Positions 34,240 to 46,351 of a DNA stretch of 64,000 nucleotides are shown piece by piece. The notes beneath the pieces are model-generated. The model was not told where the DNA came from, ran no database searches, and was given only the letters and a program-made list of their open reading frames with translations. The DNA lies in the NCBI RefSeq assembly GCF_000344685.1, contig NW_006920422.1, forward strand, positions 984,040-1,048,039, given 5' to 3'. The first letter of the stretch is position 1, and the number at the start of each line of letters is the position of its first letter. Origin of the DNA: Gloeophyllum trabeum ATCC 11539 (Eukaryota > Basidiomycota > Agaricomycetes > Gloeophyllales > Gloeophyllaceae). Made by a program: the position numbers and the translations under genes.

Positions 34240-35627
34240 ATGTCGCGGTCTGCGTCAACATGCGTCTCGGTGCGCCTCCTCTGTCTACTGTATCTCTCCG
34301 TCATTTCCAGCCCATCTCTAGCGCAAGTAGGGCTGCTCAACGTAACTGTCGATGACCAGAATGGCGACCCCATCACGGGCATTGTTCCGACGTATTCTCC
34401 GCCTACAGATTGGGCGGCAGGAGAGGCTTGTAAGGGATGTGCCATTCAGTTCAGCGCAGATGACCGTACGCACGTATACGAGGAAACGTGGCACGACGCT
34501 ACACACAGGCCGACCGACGCGGAGCCGGTGGAGATGATATTTCAGTTCACCGGTGTGTTTGTTCATGAGATGCTCAGCAGTAGTGCTCACCTAACTGGGG
34601 TCGTGCTCTAGGAGTCGCCGTGTACTTGTACTGTATCTTGGTCAGCACGTATGACACCCACCTACAGTTTGTCGTCGATGGCCAACCAGGGACCACAAAT
34701 TTTGACCACTATTCAGCCCCTACCACTCAACAATATACATTCAGTGTCCCGGTGTTCTCCGCCACCAGTCTGACGAACGCGGCCCATGAGATACGGCTAC
34801 AGTCCGGAGGCTCCTTGTCGTCTCTCGTCCTCTTCGACTACCTGATTTACACGTAAGCTTCCCTCTGGACATTCATAATTATTTCTTACGAGATTGATGA
34901 CAAGACAGCAATGATACCAATGCCCCATCAAGCTCCTCTGCATTGCCCGCCGCCTCGTCATCCTCCCCTTCACCATCGATCACCAATACACCACCTCCCC
35001 CACGCACGTCCCATGCCAACGTGGGGGCTATTGCTGGGGGTGTCGTTGCCGGGCTCGCGCTCTCGATTCATAGCTATGCTTTTCTTTATCTTCATCCGAA
35101 GACGTCAGCACGCCAAAGCTTCTAGAAGCCTTGATCTCGAGGGGTCAGAAAAGGGTTACAACGTGAGCCCCGAGGGTGCGCCTCCCAACGCGGTCCCGAG
35201 TCGTCAGGAGTTGCTAGTCGTCACAGAAAATCACGATGACGAGGATTCCCGTATCTCGCCGTTCACGGCTTTTCCTCCCCCGGTCCATTCGACATCCTCG
35301 ACGGATGTCACGGAGTCAGTGATTGCCTCGCGACGTTCATCTTCTCCAGCTCGGTCTGGGAAGCGCCAGGCCACGATAGCCAGCCAGATCCGAGAGAAGG
35401 AGGAGGCGATCTCGGCTTTACAGCGGCGGGAGACTCTAAGTCGAGCGCAGTCTCGAACGACAGCTGACAATGAGAGAAGAGGAGAATTAGATGCGACGTT
35501 GAGGGAGATGCAGCGCCTGAGATACGAGGTCGAACAACTGCGCCTGCAGATCGCTCGTCGCCCCTCTAACTACGATTGGGAGCACGACTCTGCTCCACCA
35601 ATATATGATGAAAGCGATCGACGATGA
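34240..35627 (+). pseudogene. jelly-roll membrane protein C with frameshift in membrane segment
   Basis: Exons 34240-34552, 34612-34852 and 34909-35627. Signal peptide, LLNVTVDDQNGDPITGIVPT, CKGC, EETWHDAT, second module ending SLVLFDYLIYT, Ser/Pro linker, then AIAGGVVAGLALS entering the membrane. In that frame translation stops at 35125. The expected continuation (AMLFFIFIRRRQ, SRSLDLEGSEKGY, SRISPFTAFPPP, RRSSSPARSGK, then a coiled coil REKEEAISALQRRE) is one frame over, joined near 35060-35085. One extra base explains it. A 34-nt GT...AG stretch (about 35040-35073) would also restore frame but would delete half the membrane helix. Probably a recent pseudogene or a sequence error. Confidence 0.72.
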
Positions 35628-35982
35628 AGCGACCTTCGCCAGATACCTTTGTTGGCAGGCTACTATGTATATCCAAGACGGACTTAGTACTAGGTGGCTT
35701 ACTTTCAGGCATATACTCAGAGGACTCAATTCTCATAACAATCACTTGTACTCAGATTCCGGACTACGGTCTAGTCGTAGCAAACGGGAGTCAATTGCAA
35801 TTACGATGAGTATGTATGAAGGGGAGACATTGCGTAAGTCGCACGAGCAGCTGCAAAGTACTAGTGACCAGGGCTTAGTAGAGCGATGAACCTATGATAA
35901 ACATTGTGATAAGCTACGGCGCTGCTATATGCAAGAAGCGACGTACCTACCGGATATTGTACTGACGGGCAGTGAAGGCACT
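35628..35982. other. intergenic between convergent genes
   Basis: About 355 bp of shared 3' flank. Nothing recognised. Confidence 0.5.
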
Positions 35983-36435
35983 TCATCCGATGAGAGTGAC
36001 GGGAACACATCCAGCAGAGGCGGAGCTGCCTGTAACGAACCATAGTATTAGAGGCATCCAGCCCATGACTCGCAAAGACCCACTGGAGGTATCACTGCAG
36101 CAAACAGGTACAGCAGCACTACGAAAGAAGTTCCTGTCAGCTAGTGCTCGTAATACCCGAGAAATGGCAGATGCTCACCAAGTAGCACCGGAACCGATGC
36201 CGCCGCCAGTCAGCGGCGAGCAGTCCATCGCGAAGTCAGAGTTCAACAGATCCGCAGCGATGCCTAGGATGCCAGCGATCTCGGTGGCGCCGGGGGTGCC
36301 CGCCTTCTGATAAGTTTGGCAGCACTGCAGGGCGCCAGTGTTGCACTGGGAGGCAGGGATAGGGGAGCCGCCGGGGGTGGGCGCAGCAAAGGCGAAGGCA
36401 AGGATGGACGCGAAAGTGATGAGCTTGGAGAACAT
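35983..36435 (-). CDS. class I hydrophobin 1
   Basis: Exons 36179-36435, 36084-36118 (35 nt) and 35983-36029 (47 nt) give 112 residues. Signal peptide MFSKLITFASILAFAFA, then the eight-cysteine hydrophobin pattern: C in SQCNTG, CC in LQCCQT, C in MDCSPLTG, C in ATCAAV, CC in PVCCSD, C in AGCVPVTLIG. The long gap between cysteines 3 and 4 is of class I type. Such proteins are secreted and self-assemble into amphipathic films on hyphae and fruiting bodies. Its between-cysteine sequence (TYQKAGTPGATEIAGILG) is the most divergent of the four intact copies here. Confidence 0.92.
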
Positions 36436-37546
36436 TTTTGTATGTTTAGGGAGGGAAAGAGCGTGAGTGGTGTAAAGAACGACTAGTGAGCTGAGACTCG
36501 AGATTCGAAGCGGGTTCGATGGGAAATGGGAGAGCGCACTGCTCCCGTTTTTATATGCTTTGGTATGAGCCCCGAGATGTGCATTGGCCTAGATGAGCTG
36601 AGAGGCGTTTGAGTTGTCTGTGGTCATCCCGTCGGCATGTTGTGATGAAGTTGTATGGAAGACTGCAAACTCGTTTCATGAACGCCCGTTGCTAACATTA
36701 ATTTGGACCGAGGGTGTCATATAACGAGAGCTGTCCAATATTGTCGTAAGTCGCTGAGACTGGGAGGCATCTGCCATGTCCGTGTTTTACCTGATGCTCG
36801 ACAAATGGATGGGATGCATAGGGATATGTCGGCCAGAGCGAAATATCCCGGGCTGACTACAGATAAACCGCTATTCAGCCGCTTTCACCAAAGATGCCAA
36901 TACTCACCTTCATAAAGCATATTGAATAAGAAACCCAGAGGTACTCACGTTCCGTCTCCACACTGCGTACTCGGACCGGCGTTTTAGTGGCGCCCGATCA
37001 GGTCTCGATCATATAGCGGTGCTTCTCTGTATTCAAGGCGCGGCCGCTCAAACCCCCATTGGTCCATTATCCCCTCGACCTTCCCGTTGCGTACAAGTCT
37101 TTGTACGGAAATAACCTCACCTCGCTATCACTTGGAAACAAGACTGGACGTTGTGCCATTTGATAGAATGGAACTTACCATAGACGTCAGCAAACACTAA
37201 TAGAGGGTGGCTTAGGTTTCAAGAATTCTGATTAGGATAGACGAGCAGCCGGTCCCGAGTCAACGTTCGACAGGAAACCCTACGCAAGGCCCGTCGAAAA
37301 TGTTTCGCGATCCAGAACGGAGTGTATTGTTCAGGAGAAGAATAGAGCAACATTGCATACTGTAGCAAAACGACTGTCCGAAAGCGACGACATCATCCCA
37401 TCAATCCGAGGAACTCGAGCAACGGTCAAAGTCCCCTGCACGCGCCAGGTCTGTTGCTGTGGGTCAGGGATATTAGCATCCTTTGCGCGCCCCAGGAGAG
37501 GGGTACGTTACGCACACAGGATCTCTGCACGACCGCGTGCAGGTGC
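36436..37546. other. spacer between hydrophobins 1 and 2
   Basis: About 1.1 kb with the promoter of hydrophobin 1 at its left end. Apart from that TATA box nothing is recognised. Confidence 0.5.
36548..36555 (-). promoter_or_regulatory. TATA box of hydrophobin 1
   Basis: TATAAAAA on the minus strand, about 113 bp upstream of the ATG. Confidence 0.65.
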
Positions 37547-38023
37547 TTAACCAGAAAGGTTGATGGGCACGCAACCAACCGAGACCAGGGAGGCTGCACG
37601 GAACAAATATCAGAGCTATTTACCCCTGCGGCGCCCACTCGGATGATACGTACTGGACTTGTCATCGCAGCATACAGGGTGCGCAGAACTTTCGTCCGCA
37701 TCAGCCTCTGGCCTTTACAGAGAGACTGGCTGGAGAGCAACAACTCACCAGCTCGCGCCGTGGCCCAGCGCGCCCACGTCGATCGGAGAACAGGCCGTCC
37801 CGATAGGCAAGTTGGCGAGGGCGGCGTCGAGACCGAGGAACGGCAAAAGCATGTCGTGGTTTCGGGACCCGGCGCTCTGCATCTGTTCGCAGCACTGGAT
37901 CTTTCCGGTGTCGCACTGGCTGACTTGGCGGACGGTGAGCGCACGGGTGGGGGGTGCGGCACTGGCGCCGGTGAAGGTAAAGAGCGCGAGGACGGCCAGC
38001 GTAGAGACAGTAGTGGAGAACAT
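37547..38023 (-). CDS. class I hydrophobin 2
   Basis: Exons 37749-38023, 37654-37688 (35 nt) and 37547-37593 (47 nt) give 118 residues. Signal peptide MFSTTVSTLAVLALFTFTG, a short propeptide-like stretch ending TVRQ, then cysteines in SQCDTG, IQCCEQ, TACSPIDVG, ASCSAHPVCCDD and VGCVPINLSG. The motif NLPIGTACSPIDVGALGHGA is close to the corresponding part of hydrophobin 4 and of the relic at 40 kb. Cell-surface film protein by family. Confidence 0.92.
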
Positions 38024-39929
38024 TCTTAGATAAGAGCGATAGTTAGATGGTAAAGAGTGTGCTTGAATTGGGATTAGTTGGCTGGACGAAGTCTGAAGGA
38101 CGGCTGACGGGGCTTTTATACCGCTGCTAGACGGCACGGCGTCCAGACCGCATACCTTGCGAGGAAAAACCCGAGACAGTCAGCATGACTATCGAGCAGG
38201 TAATATTGGCCGAGTCGTACACCGGTCATGTAATGCGGATCGCGCGACGGACTCAGGGTAGGACGGCCTTGAAATTTCATGGGATGGAGCCTGGAACGAT
38301 ACAGTGACAGAATGACAAGGGTGGATGTTCTCCAAAAGGCGGGGAACCCATGAGCAGCATCAAGTTCAGGACCAGAACCGAAAGAAAGCCTACAGGGTAG
38401 TCCCGAGATGGAGCAACGACTCGCAGACCACCGACGACATCGCGAGTCGGTTGACGGCGTCTCCGGGATCATCGCTCTGAATGAAGGTGGCGTGCAGGCG
38501 GCGTCGCGTCGGAGTCCGCCTCCTTCGTGGCGGACGCGGATCGGACAGATTCGATGAAGACGCTGAAACTCTGAGCCATTGTAGCCATGCGAAGGATGAC
38601 TGGAATACTGATGAATAACGCATGACTGGGGTGCCTTTCCGCTGTTACAGTACGAGAATGGCAGCGTTTCTTCGTCCGATTGGAAAGGCAGGGGTCTGTA
38701 ATCGTCAGAGTGAAGAGAAACTTGCAAGTTGCAGGTGGAAACGAGCAGTGACGTCTCGGGACAGGTGGAGCATGGCGTATTCATGGAACTACATTGCAGG
38801 TAGCGTTGAGTCTCGACGCACTGCAGGGAGGACCGAGTCGGGAATCGCCCGGGAAAATGATCCATCGAAGCAAGTCAATGGGAAGGAGACACGTGGCCCT
38901 TGCCTATCCTCCAGAAGAGCAGCAAATGCACTCGACCCTTCACCCTGTTCACCGTAGAAGGAAGATACGAGGCAGCGTAGGGGGGTACTGCAACCAGACT
39001 GAAGTAAACGTTGAGCCGCAAAATTACGATTGATCTCATGGCACAGTCAACGTCGGAGTGGTCCAGGTAAGGCTCAGCGATGGCGACGTTCATTCGCCTG
39101 TAGCAAAGAGTTCTTCGAAACGAGTTCATCCGTCTTCACACTAGTTGTGGCGGTGCTGCGACAGCGCCACAACAACAGCCACAATGCCACACATTCAAAT
39201 TGGCCAGATGATATGACTAGTCTGTGAGGATAATATAATATATTCAACCTTTGCATAGACGTGCGCGTCTGTGAACGAACAGACAAGTAAACTACAGGTA
39301 ATGGTAAGTCCATGAACGAACGGGTTCGCGAATACAAACTCACCCCACGATGTCTAAAGAACTAGTGCAAAGATGGGGGTGTATCTACGGGGGCGTTGTA
39401 CTTAAGGTCCTCGAGCTCGCAAGGTACGGTACAACAATCTAGATACGTCAAAAGGCTATCACAACACTGTATGAGCTGTCAGAGTGATGAAGAGTGACGA
39501 TAAGAGAACGAGAGATAAACATAACCCGAAAAGGAAAGAATGTCGCTAAATTTGGAATCTGTGCAGTTTGCCACAGCCTGAGAAACAGAGCGGTGTCACC
39601 TCGCTGATTCCCACAGTCACTCCAACATAGTTTTGAAGAGGTAATATAATATAACATTAGTACCTGATGTGGCGCGCTATAACGGTTAAATGCATGCATG
39701 CAAGCTATTCTCCACTTCGACTTAGGAAATTCTGATGATAGCAGCCGCACAACGAGGCCCAGACAACGCTCGTCGGACATCAATGCTTACGCTAAAATCC
39801 GTCGTGGTCAGAAAGTAGGGTGGACTTACTCGCAGACCGTGTTCATGTCAATCTCTAGAGAATGCAGCCCACCGAGATCAAGCCACCCTCTAAAGGATGA
39901 TTGACTCATGCAGCACATCGGACTGGGGT
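38024..39929. other. hydrophobin 2 upstream region, no gene established
   Basis: About 1.9 kb. A 249-codon minus-strand frame (38116-38865) overlaps the TATA box of hydrophobin 2 and shows no domain, so I do not call it a gene. Nothing else is recognised. Confidence 0.45.
38113..38120 (-). promoter_or_regulatory. TATA box of hydrophobin 2
   Basis: TATAAAAG on the minus strand, 90 bp upstream of the ATG. Confidence 0.65.
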
Positions 39930-40284
39930 CACTCATGGGCGTCGTTCTCGCAGCGCACGGGTGGGCATTACTGTTTAATTACAGTGCCAACATGACGGCG
40001 AATGAGCAGTACTGACCAGGAGGCGCCTTGGCCGAGCGCGCCGACGCTAATACGCGAGCACGCAGTCCCAATGGGCAAGTTCCATGCGCTGGCGTGCAAA
40101 GAGAACAGCTCTTTCAGGAAGTCATGGTTCCCGGACGCGCTTTCTGGAGTTTCTGGCAGCAATGGATGGAGTCCCGGCCCGTGTCGCACTGGCCGCCTCG
40201 GCGGGCTTGCAAGCGAGCGGGGTCCCGGAGGCGGGGAGGAGGCAAAAGAAGCCAATGAGTTTGGTGAGGACAGTGGCGTTCATG
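39930..40284 (-). pseudogene. hydrophobin relic
   Basis: A start at 40284 gives a signal-like peptide (MNATVLTKLIGFFCLL). The first cysteine block (QCDTGRDSIHCCQKLQK) is in a second frame, and the block NLPIGTACSRISVGALGQGA is in a third, so at least two frameshifts separate them. A 35-nt-like second exon (about 39930-39965) has lost a base, and the first Cys of its CC pair is an Arg codon. A TATAAGAA element still sits about 115 bp upstream. Clearly derived from a hydrophobin like numbers 2 and 4, and not able to encode one now. Confidence 0.82.
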
Positions 40285-41477
40285 ACGAAGGCGAGATGTA
40301 AGAAGTGTAAAGTAAAGAGAGACTGAGATACCGCCGTGAGAGAGAAAGTCGGATGAGAGGATTCGATGAGATGGGTGGAAGGGCAGGGTGAAGGAGGTTC
40401 TTATAGAACTGAGAGTTGCGTTAGGTTTGCTAGGATCAGTGCTCCTGATTCTACCCGCGAGGTCACTACGCTTGCACCCTTGCACATGCCAGGGAGAGCC
40501 TGAAGGGCTTGGTGAGATCCATGACAATAGTTGAACGAGCCATTTCATTGTCCAATGTTACTCCATTCGAATTCCCTTTCAGCAGTCGTGTCTGTGGCTA
40601 ATTTACTACATTTTCATAAGATCTGTGTTGCGGCTCTTACTAGATTCTCCCCGACTCCCCAACTCCCCTCTACCCTCCAGCCTCGAGCTCGCAGAAATAT
40701 GAGAAGGTCAGTTTCTACTAGGGCGAATGTCGAAGTGCAAATGAAAGTAGTACTTGCCACCGACACGCCCAAATAGCTTCACTTATCGATACGGCCGGAA
40801 CAATGGCAGGGCTGCTGCTTTCTTGAGAATATTGCACCAATCAGAAGCCTCTATGTAGCGCCCGCACCCGCGAGTTCTCACGGGGTAGGCTGCCTTCAAT
40901 CATGCCGCGGGCTGAGGGATACGACCTTCATGATCACTGACTATGTAGCCCGAGTCCTTCCATTACATACACTGCGACTGGTAGGTCGACTTTTACAGCG
41001 TAGAACTCAACAGCTGTCTTTCGTTGACCAACAGAGGCCAGTCTCCTCATTGCTAGTGCATGAATGTGGATAAGAGTCGTATTCGCAGGATCCTGGGGCC
41101 TCGACACCTGCCGCGGAACTCTAATCCAAGGGATCGGATGTTGCAACCAGCAAGCCAGCCGAAGAGTGCCATCGAAAGTACAGCAGATACTACTCTATAT
41201 CAAAACCCGCAGTCACATATGGCTTGCGTGCGCGAGGAATGTCCTGCCAGCTGCACGGGGGCGCTCCCGCAAGTGCTGATCTCCTAACTTGGCTAATTAA
41301 GTAGTCCACGACTCAATCCGACCGTATTCCTCATTGTATGAGTCTCCACGTGAGTATTACAGTATTTATTCAGTTGTTCAGCGGATTGTAGTACACTTAC
41401 ACCTTGGCCGAAAGCTGTCTAAGGTCGACCCATTTGTCGAGCCGCCACAACTATACTGGAAGCTCCGTATATCTTAC
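40285..41477. other. intergenic, no gene seen
   Basis: About 1.2 kb between the hydrophobin relic and the WW-domain gene. Short frames only. Confidence 0.45.
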
Positions 41478-44175
41478 ATGGATCACCTGTACGATAGGCA
41501 TGCCGCCCCATTTTCCCCAGTTCCCTCGCGTAGTGGCGGCGCGAGTCGAAGTTCCTCCCGTACATCTCTGCCAAGGCAAGCACCTGGAAGTTATGGAGAA
41601 ATTGCTTCTGATTCGACGATTATGTTGGCTTTGGATGCGGCTGGAAGTATGCGATTGGCACAGGAGTCGTCGCTCTCACCTGCCTCGTCGGACTTCGTCA
41701 TACGGAGGGACAAGAGTCTGCCAAAGTCTATTATCACGGACTTCAGTACGTTTACACTAAAATGCTGTTTACCAGCTATGGATGTTCACAAATAATTACT
41801 GTGCGTCATGTGTTGAAGACGGTTCACAGACTACAGTAGTCAATACTGAAGCGGAGCACACGTCTTCCCAACAGGAGCTGAGCGTCCCGACTATAACAGT
41901 ACCAGCGAGTGAACGGGTATGCCCTAGCGCAACGTTGAACCCTATAAGCTCGAAGGAGGTGTGCCGCTATCACCGTGGGTCCCTCATGTGCGTTTCCTTT
42001 CCCCGTAAGTTGCTGTCCGCTAAAAAAATGACGGATGCCAGGGCAAAGAGGGAGTCAGAGTACAAGGTCGAGATTCTGTGCGTGGCCCAGGGGACCAACT
42101 TGCGAGTGATTTCACATGAGCGACAAACCCCATCATTTGGTGGCACTTGCCTTCCGTCTGGTTGGGAGCCATACACGCATCCTGAGGGAGCGTTATATTT
42201 CTTTCACAAAGAGCAGGTTGGTATCAGTCATATAGGATTTGCATACTCTCAAACACGCCCCACAGCGCGTATATACTGACGCAAATATCTATGACCGCGA
42301 ATACGCAGATACTATATCGGAGTTGACGTGCTGTCTGACACGGAAGATAGAAGAGACCCGTCAGATGGGCGTGGATATACCCGAAGACTACGAGACGGTG
42401 CTAGAGCCTCCAAAGGCGGACGATCCTTCTGAAGACTGGGGGTACTACTTTGTTGACCATGTGTCGCAGTCACTCTTCTGGACCGACTCTTACCATCCGG
42501 ATGAGTGGCTCCGAGAAATAGCAGGAGAGACCAACAGACAACACCTGCGTAAGCCCAGCTACACTCTTCTCTAGGTCTTATAACTAATTCTTTGACAGAG
42601 CTCGAGCTTGGGAGTTGTTACTGGTACGTTACTCTCTGTCCGGTAAGTCTGCAGCGTTCTACCCTTTCCCCATTGTCTCACGTATGCCCTTCCACCAAAA
42701 GACCGACCTGACGCCTCCCCATAACCGACATCAGGTATCACGTGGAATTGTACCCCCACCCTCGAGAAGTTTCAGAAGAGCACATCAAGGAAGTGCAGGC
42801 AATCTTATTACATGCCAGCATCGGTTTGTAATCGACCATCTTTAATGCCCCCCGCGTCTGAAAGGATCCCCCAGATTCATTGACGTCCCTCTCGTCCACT
42901 TCGCCGTATCCCAGTGAAGATACGCAGAAGATGCTGACTTTGGTATCGAAAGCGAAGGGTATGGCCAGGACACCAGATTTGAAATGAATCGAACTCAGTT
43001 GCTCCTACAGAACTCGGGAACTCGAACGGATACACTGCTTGCGTCGTGGGTGAGCTTCCCATATTTTGTTTGTCAGCTTGGACTGACAAGGATAAAGGTA
43101 GGCTGATGAGCGTGTTAGGTAAGTCGCCTGCGAGGCGTTGCGCAGATTTCTAAGTCTGTATTTTGTAGCGCATGAACGGTTTCTTAATTTCCACGGACAA
43201 CTCATTGCTCGCCTGAGCCGAGATCATGCAGTTTACGAAGAGGAAAAACGTGGACGTTCATGGCTGTTAGCCGTGCTATCGCCGTTACTCTTCAACGGTC
43301 CACGGTTCCATCTCAAGACGCTGGATGAAATCTGGGTCGACCATATAATAAACTACCAGTGCTGGGCCCGCCTGATCCGGAGATTGCAGGACGAGTGGCA
43401 GCTCATATCTATAACGGTCCGTATCAGAGTACAACACGCTTTTGCGACCCAGACTCCGCAAGGCTGACCGTCCTGTTCGTGTAGTCCACGGTGATGGTCA
43501 CTGTGAACGTTGGATTCCTGGCGATCCAGAGCGTCGATAGGGCGGGCGACACCCGCTCGACCGCGCAGCTTACTGGGTACCTGTCCGCCGTGCTCAGTAT
43601 CGCTAGCATCATCGCCGGGCTGATCCTCTCGAGGCAGCACAGAGCGCTCAAGCAGAACGAAGCGACGATCGCGGTGAGTGTTGGGAGCGTCCGGCGTGAG
43701 CGCAGGGTCCTAATGTAGCCCAGCAAGCATACTTGTGGAGCAAGCACAGCGAGCGCTGGGGCCTGGAAGTGCTGGCCATCATGTACAGCCTGCCGTATGC
43801 GCTCCTCATGTGGGCGTGAGTACTAGTCCGCTATGATGTGTTCATTCCACCCGGCTCACTGCCGCCTCGTGCAGAACGTGCGCGTTTTGCGTGGCACTGA
43901 CGTGCCAGTACTTCGCGTTCAATCCGAGCATCGACACGGCCAGCGTTGCGGGCCGCCTGGGCGTCGGGCTGGCGTGGCTGTTCGTGCTGGTGCTCACCGC
44001 GTGGGTCGTGCTGGAGAACTGGGAAGGCACGGAAGGCCACTCGGTGCGGGAGCACGTCGTTGACTTTGTCGATCACGCACGGGTGAGAGCGGCTGGCGCT
44101 ATGGCTTTTGTGAGGGACCGGCTACGGGGACGCTACGAGCAGCATTCACTGCTCCCGCTCCATCGGTCTGCGTAA
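41478..44175 (+). CDS. WW-domain membrane protein, agaricomycete family
   Basis: Probable start MDHLYDRHAAPFSPVPSR at 41478; the first intron is uncertain. The Ser-rich N-terminus leads to a WW-like domain (LPSGWEPYTHPEGALYFFHK) and, after an intron, RVYTDANIYDREYADTISEL. A second WW-like block follows (DWGYYFVDHVSQSLFWTDSY). The middle has YHVELYPHPREVSEEHIKEV and HERFLNFHGQLIARLSRD. The C-terminal third has four or more membrane segments: VMVTVNVGFLAIQS, YLSAVLSIASIIAGLIL, LAIMYSLPYALLMWATCAFC and GLAWLFVLVLTAWVVLENWE. About ten introns. I know this architecture from agaricomycete genomes only; function unknown. WW domains bind proline-rich peptides, so a membrane-linked adaptor role is conceivable. 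Confidence 0.8.
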
Positions 44176-45772
44176 ACCACTGCGCTTCACGCTCCGATGG
44201 TATGCTTGCCTGCATTTCAAAGTTATTCGTTTGTGCTCTTTCATCCCGTGGATGACGTATTTCGTTTTCACTTGAGGACAGTATATATTCTGCTGTTGTG
44301 AGTGTTCGTTACCTATACCTTCTATGTCAATGCGAACTCCGTCTGACTTCCAACTCACGCAGGACGCGCGCCTTACGGGGCAGAGTGACAGAGCCGAGAG
44401 GGCGCCGCCGCATCCACGTTCTCCGCCCCACCAGTCTGCACGAATCATTGGATAGACCTTGCGGTACCGGGACATCCTCGCATGCATTTGTTGGCGTAAA
44501 TTTCTCCTACATTGTTCTTTCGTCCTCAGGCTGTGCGTGATATATGTATCTTGTTTTCGACCGGACAAGTGAGGCTGCAGTCTCTGTGTATGGCTCGGAA
44601 TGTCGGCTGATGTTGTCTGGGCTTAGCCGTATGCTCTCCTCCTGCGGGGGGTTCTCATCTCCCATGTGCTCTATATATCTCATTTCGACCGCCGTCTGCC
44701 CCCGAGCCCTGCGAGACGTGCGCCCGGGCCTTCTCGGGGCTGAGTTCAACCCGGCTGTCTCGGGCTTTCGTCCTCCTCCCCGCTGGATGGTGCCGGACAG
44801 CCGAGGACGGTCGACCGTCCGCAGACGCCGCAGCTCCCGCCGCAGTCCGAGTCGTTCCGTGCACTCGGCCAACCTTCGTGGACCAAGCGTGGTGGCCTCG
44901 TATGCTTATCTGGCATCTAGCGAACTATACCACCTCCTCGTCTGCCGACTGGATATCGATGTGTGACGCGTCTCCAGGGACGAAGAGGGCGGGGTGGGAC
45001 GGCAACGCGGATGATGCCACAGCCACAGACGGGTGGACGCCAATTCGCCTGCCAGAGCCGAGTCAATCGGCGCGTGCATACTAGTATGAAGACTACTAGT
45101 ACTCTGCGTGCGACGACACCCCACCGTGCTGTCCTGGCCCTTCGGTTCAAAAATCTCTCGATCCCGGAATTGACGAGGAGGATAAAAGATGGGCGGTGGG
45201 AATGGGGAAAGCAGAGAGCCTCCGCCCTTGGCTTGAGTTGGGACGCGCTCGAGCAGTTGCGGCGGTTCTTCCCGCCGAGGTAGCCGGGGACTTTGTGTTA
45301 GTTCTGCCCTGGGGGAGTGACCATAGACAGCATATACCGTCCACTGCTTCCTCACAGCGTTCCCGTCCGAGCGCCGCGCGTTCTTCCGCTCCCCACGGCG
45401 AGAGATGTTTGCCAACACATACCGACAACCGTATCACTCGCTCCGAACCGTCAAACTCTGAGAGAGCACATTTTCTGTAACATTGAGCAGATTAAATAAC
45501 AGAGATATACGGTATATGCGGTCACGTGTGAGAGCGGTCGAAGCAAAGGTCCATAAACACTAATCCCGAAGAGCGTCTGGGCAAAGCTACCCGTTCGCGC
45601 GTCAAGGATTCGAAAAGATGTGGGATAAATGAAGTTGAAGGTATTAGTATCGACGGCCGCCGGTCGGCTGGCTGGCTGGCTGGCTATGCACAGGCCCTGT
45701 CCTAAGCGACGTGTTTGTGAGCGATGTGCGGGTGTATGCGCAACTGAAAGGAGAGGAACGCACAGTAAGCGA
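44176..45772. other. intergenic between convergent genes, with (GGCT)5
   Basis: About 1.6 kb. It contains a (GGCT)5 microsatellite at 45666-45685. Open frames of 80-170 codons overlap on both strands without a recognisable domain. Confidence 0.45.
45666..45685 (+). repeat. (GGCT)5 microsatellite
   Basis: Five consecutive GGCT units about 90 bp downstream of the hydrophobin 4 stop codon. Confidence 0.9.
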
Positions 45773-46237
45773 CTAGGCGCTGAGGGTGACGGGCACGCAG
45801 CCGGCGGAAGCCAAGTTCAAGGGACCGCCGCCTGGAGAGTACATTGTGAGAAACGACAACGATGAGACTGCAAAGCGACTCACTGGAGCTGTCCTCGCAG
45901 CAGACAGGCTCGGCGTCGCTATCGCCACCAAGCATAAAAAAGATCAGTCTCACACCACACCCCGCGACCAAGGAAGCACTCACCAAGACGCGCCCTGGCC
46001 GAGCGCGCCGACGTTGATGGGCGAGCACGTCGTGCCGATGGGGAGGTTCGCGAGGCTGCCGGTGAGCCCGAGCATGCCCTGGAGCGTGTTGTGCTGGTCG
46101 GAGCCGGCCGGCTGGACCTGCTTGCAGCACTGCAGCGTGCCGGTGTCGCACTGGCTGCTCTGGCGCTTGAGCGGGGTGGCGGCGGCGAGGAGGAGGAGGG
46201 AGAGGAAGGAGAGGAGGGTGGTGAGGGTGAAGAACAT
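45773..46237 (-). CDS. class I hydrophobin 4
   Basis: Exons 45984-46237, 45884-45918 (35 nt) and 45773-45831 (59 nt) give 115 residues. Signal peptide MFFTLTTLLSFLSLLLLAAA followed by TPLKRQ, then cysteines in SQCDTG, LQCCKQ, TTCSPINVG, the exon junction SC, PVCCED and AGCVPVTLSA. The last exon is 12 nt longer than in the other copies, adding residues between cysteines 7 and 8 (SSGGPLNLASAG). Secreted surface-film protein by family. Confidence 0.93.
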
Positions 46238-46343
46238 TGTTGGTGTGTTAAGGAGAGTGGTGAGTGAGTGTGTGAGTGTGTTGGTTGGAGACGCGAGATG
46301 AGAGACGAGTGGTTGGATGGGGAGAATGACGAGGAGAAGGGGG

Positions 46344-46351
46344 TTTTTATA
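46344..46351 (-). promoter_or_regulatory. TATA box of hydrophobin 4
   Basis: TATAAAAA on the minus strand, 107 bp upstream of the ATG. Confidence 0.65.

Noticed and set aside
34911..35627. Separate 238-codon gene start inside paralog C
   Set aside because: It is the shifted-frame continuation of paralog C; the first part is linker sequence read in the wrong frame.
38116..38865. 249-codon minus-strand open frame
   Set aside because: It overlaps the TATA box of hydrophobin 2 and shows no recognisable domain.
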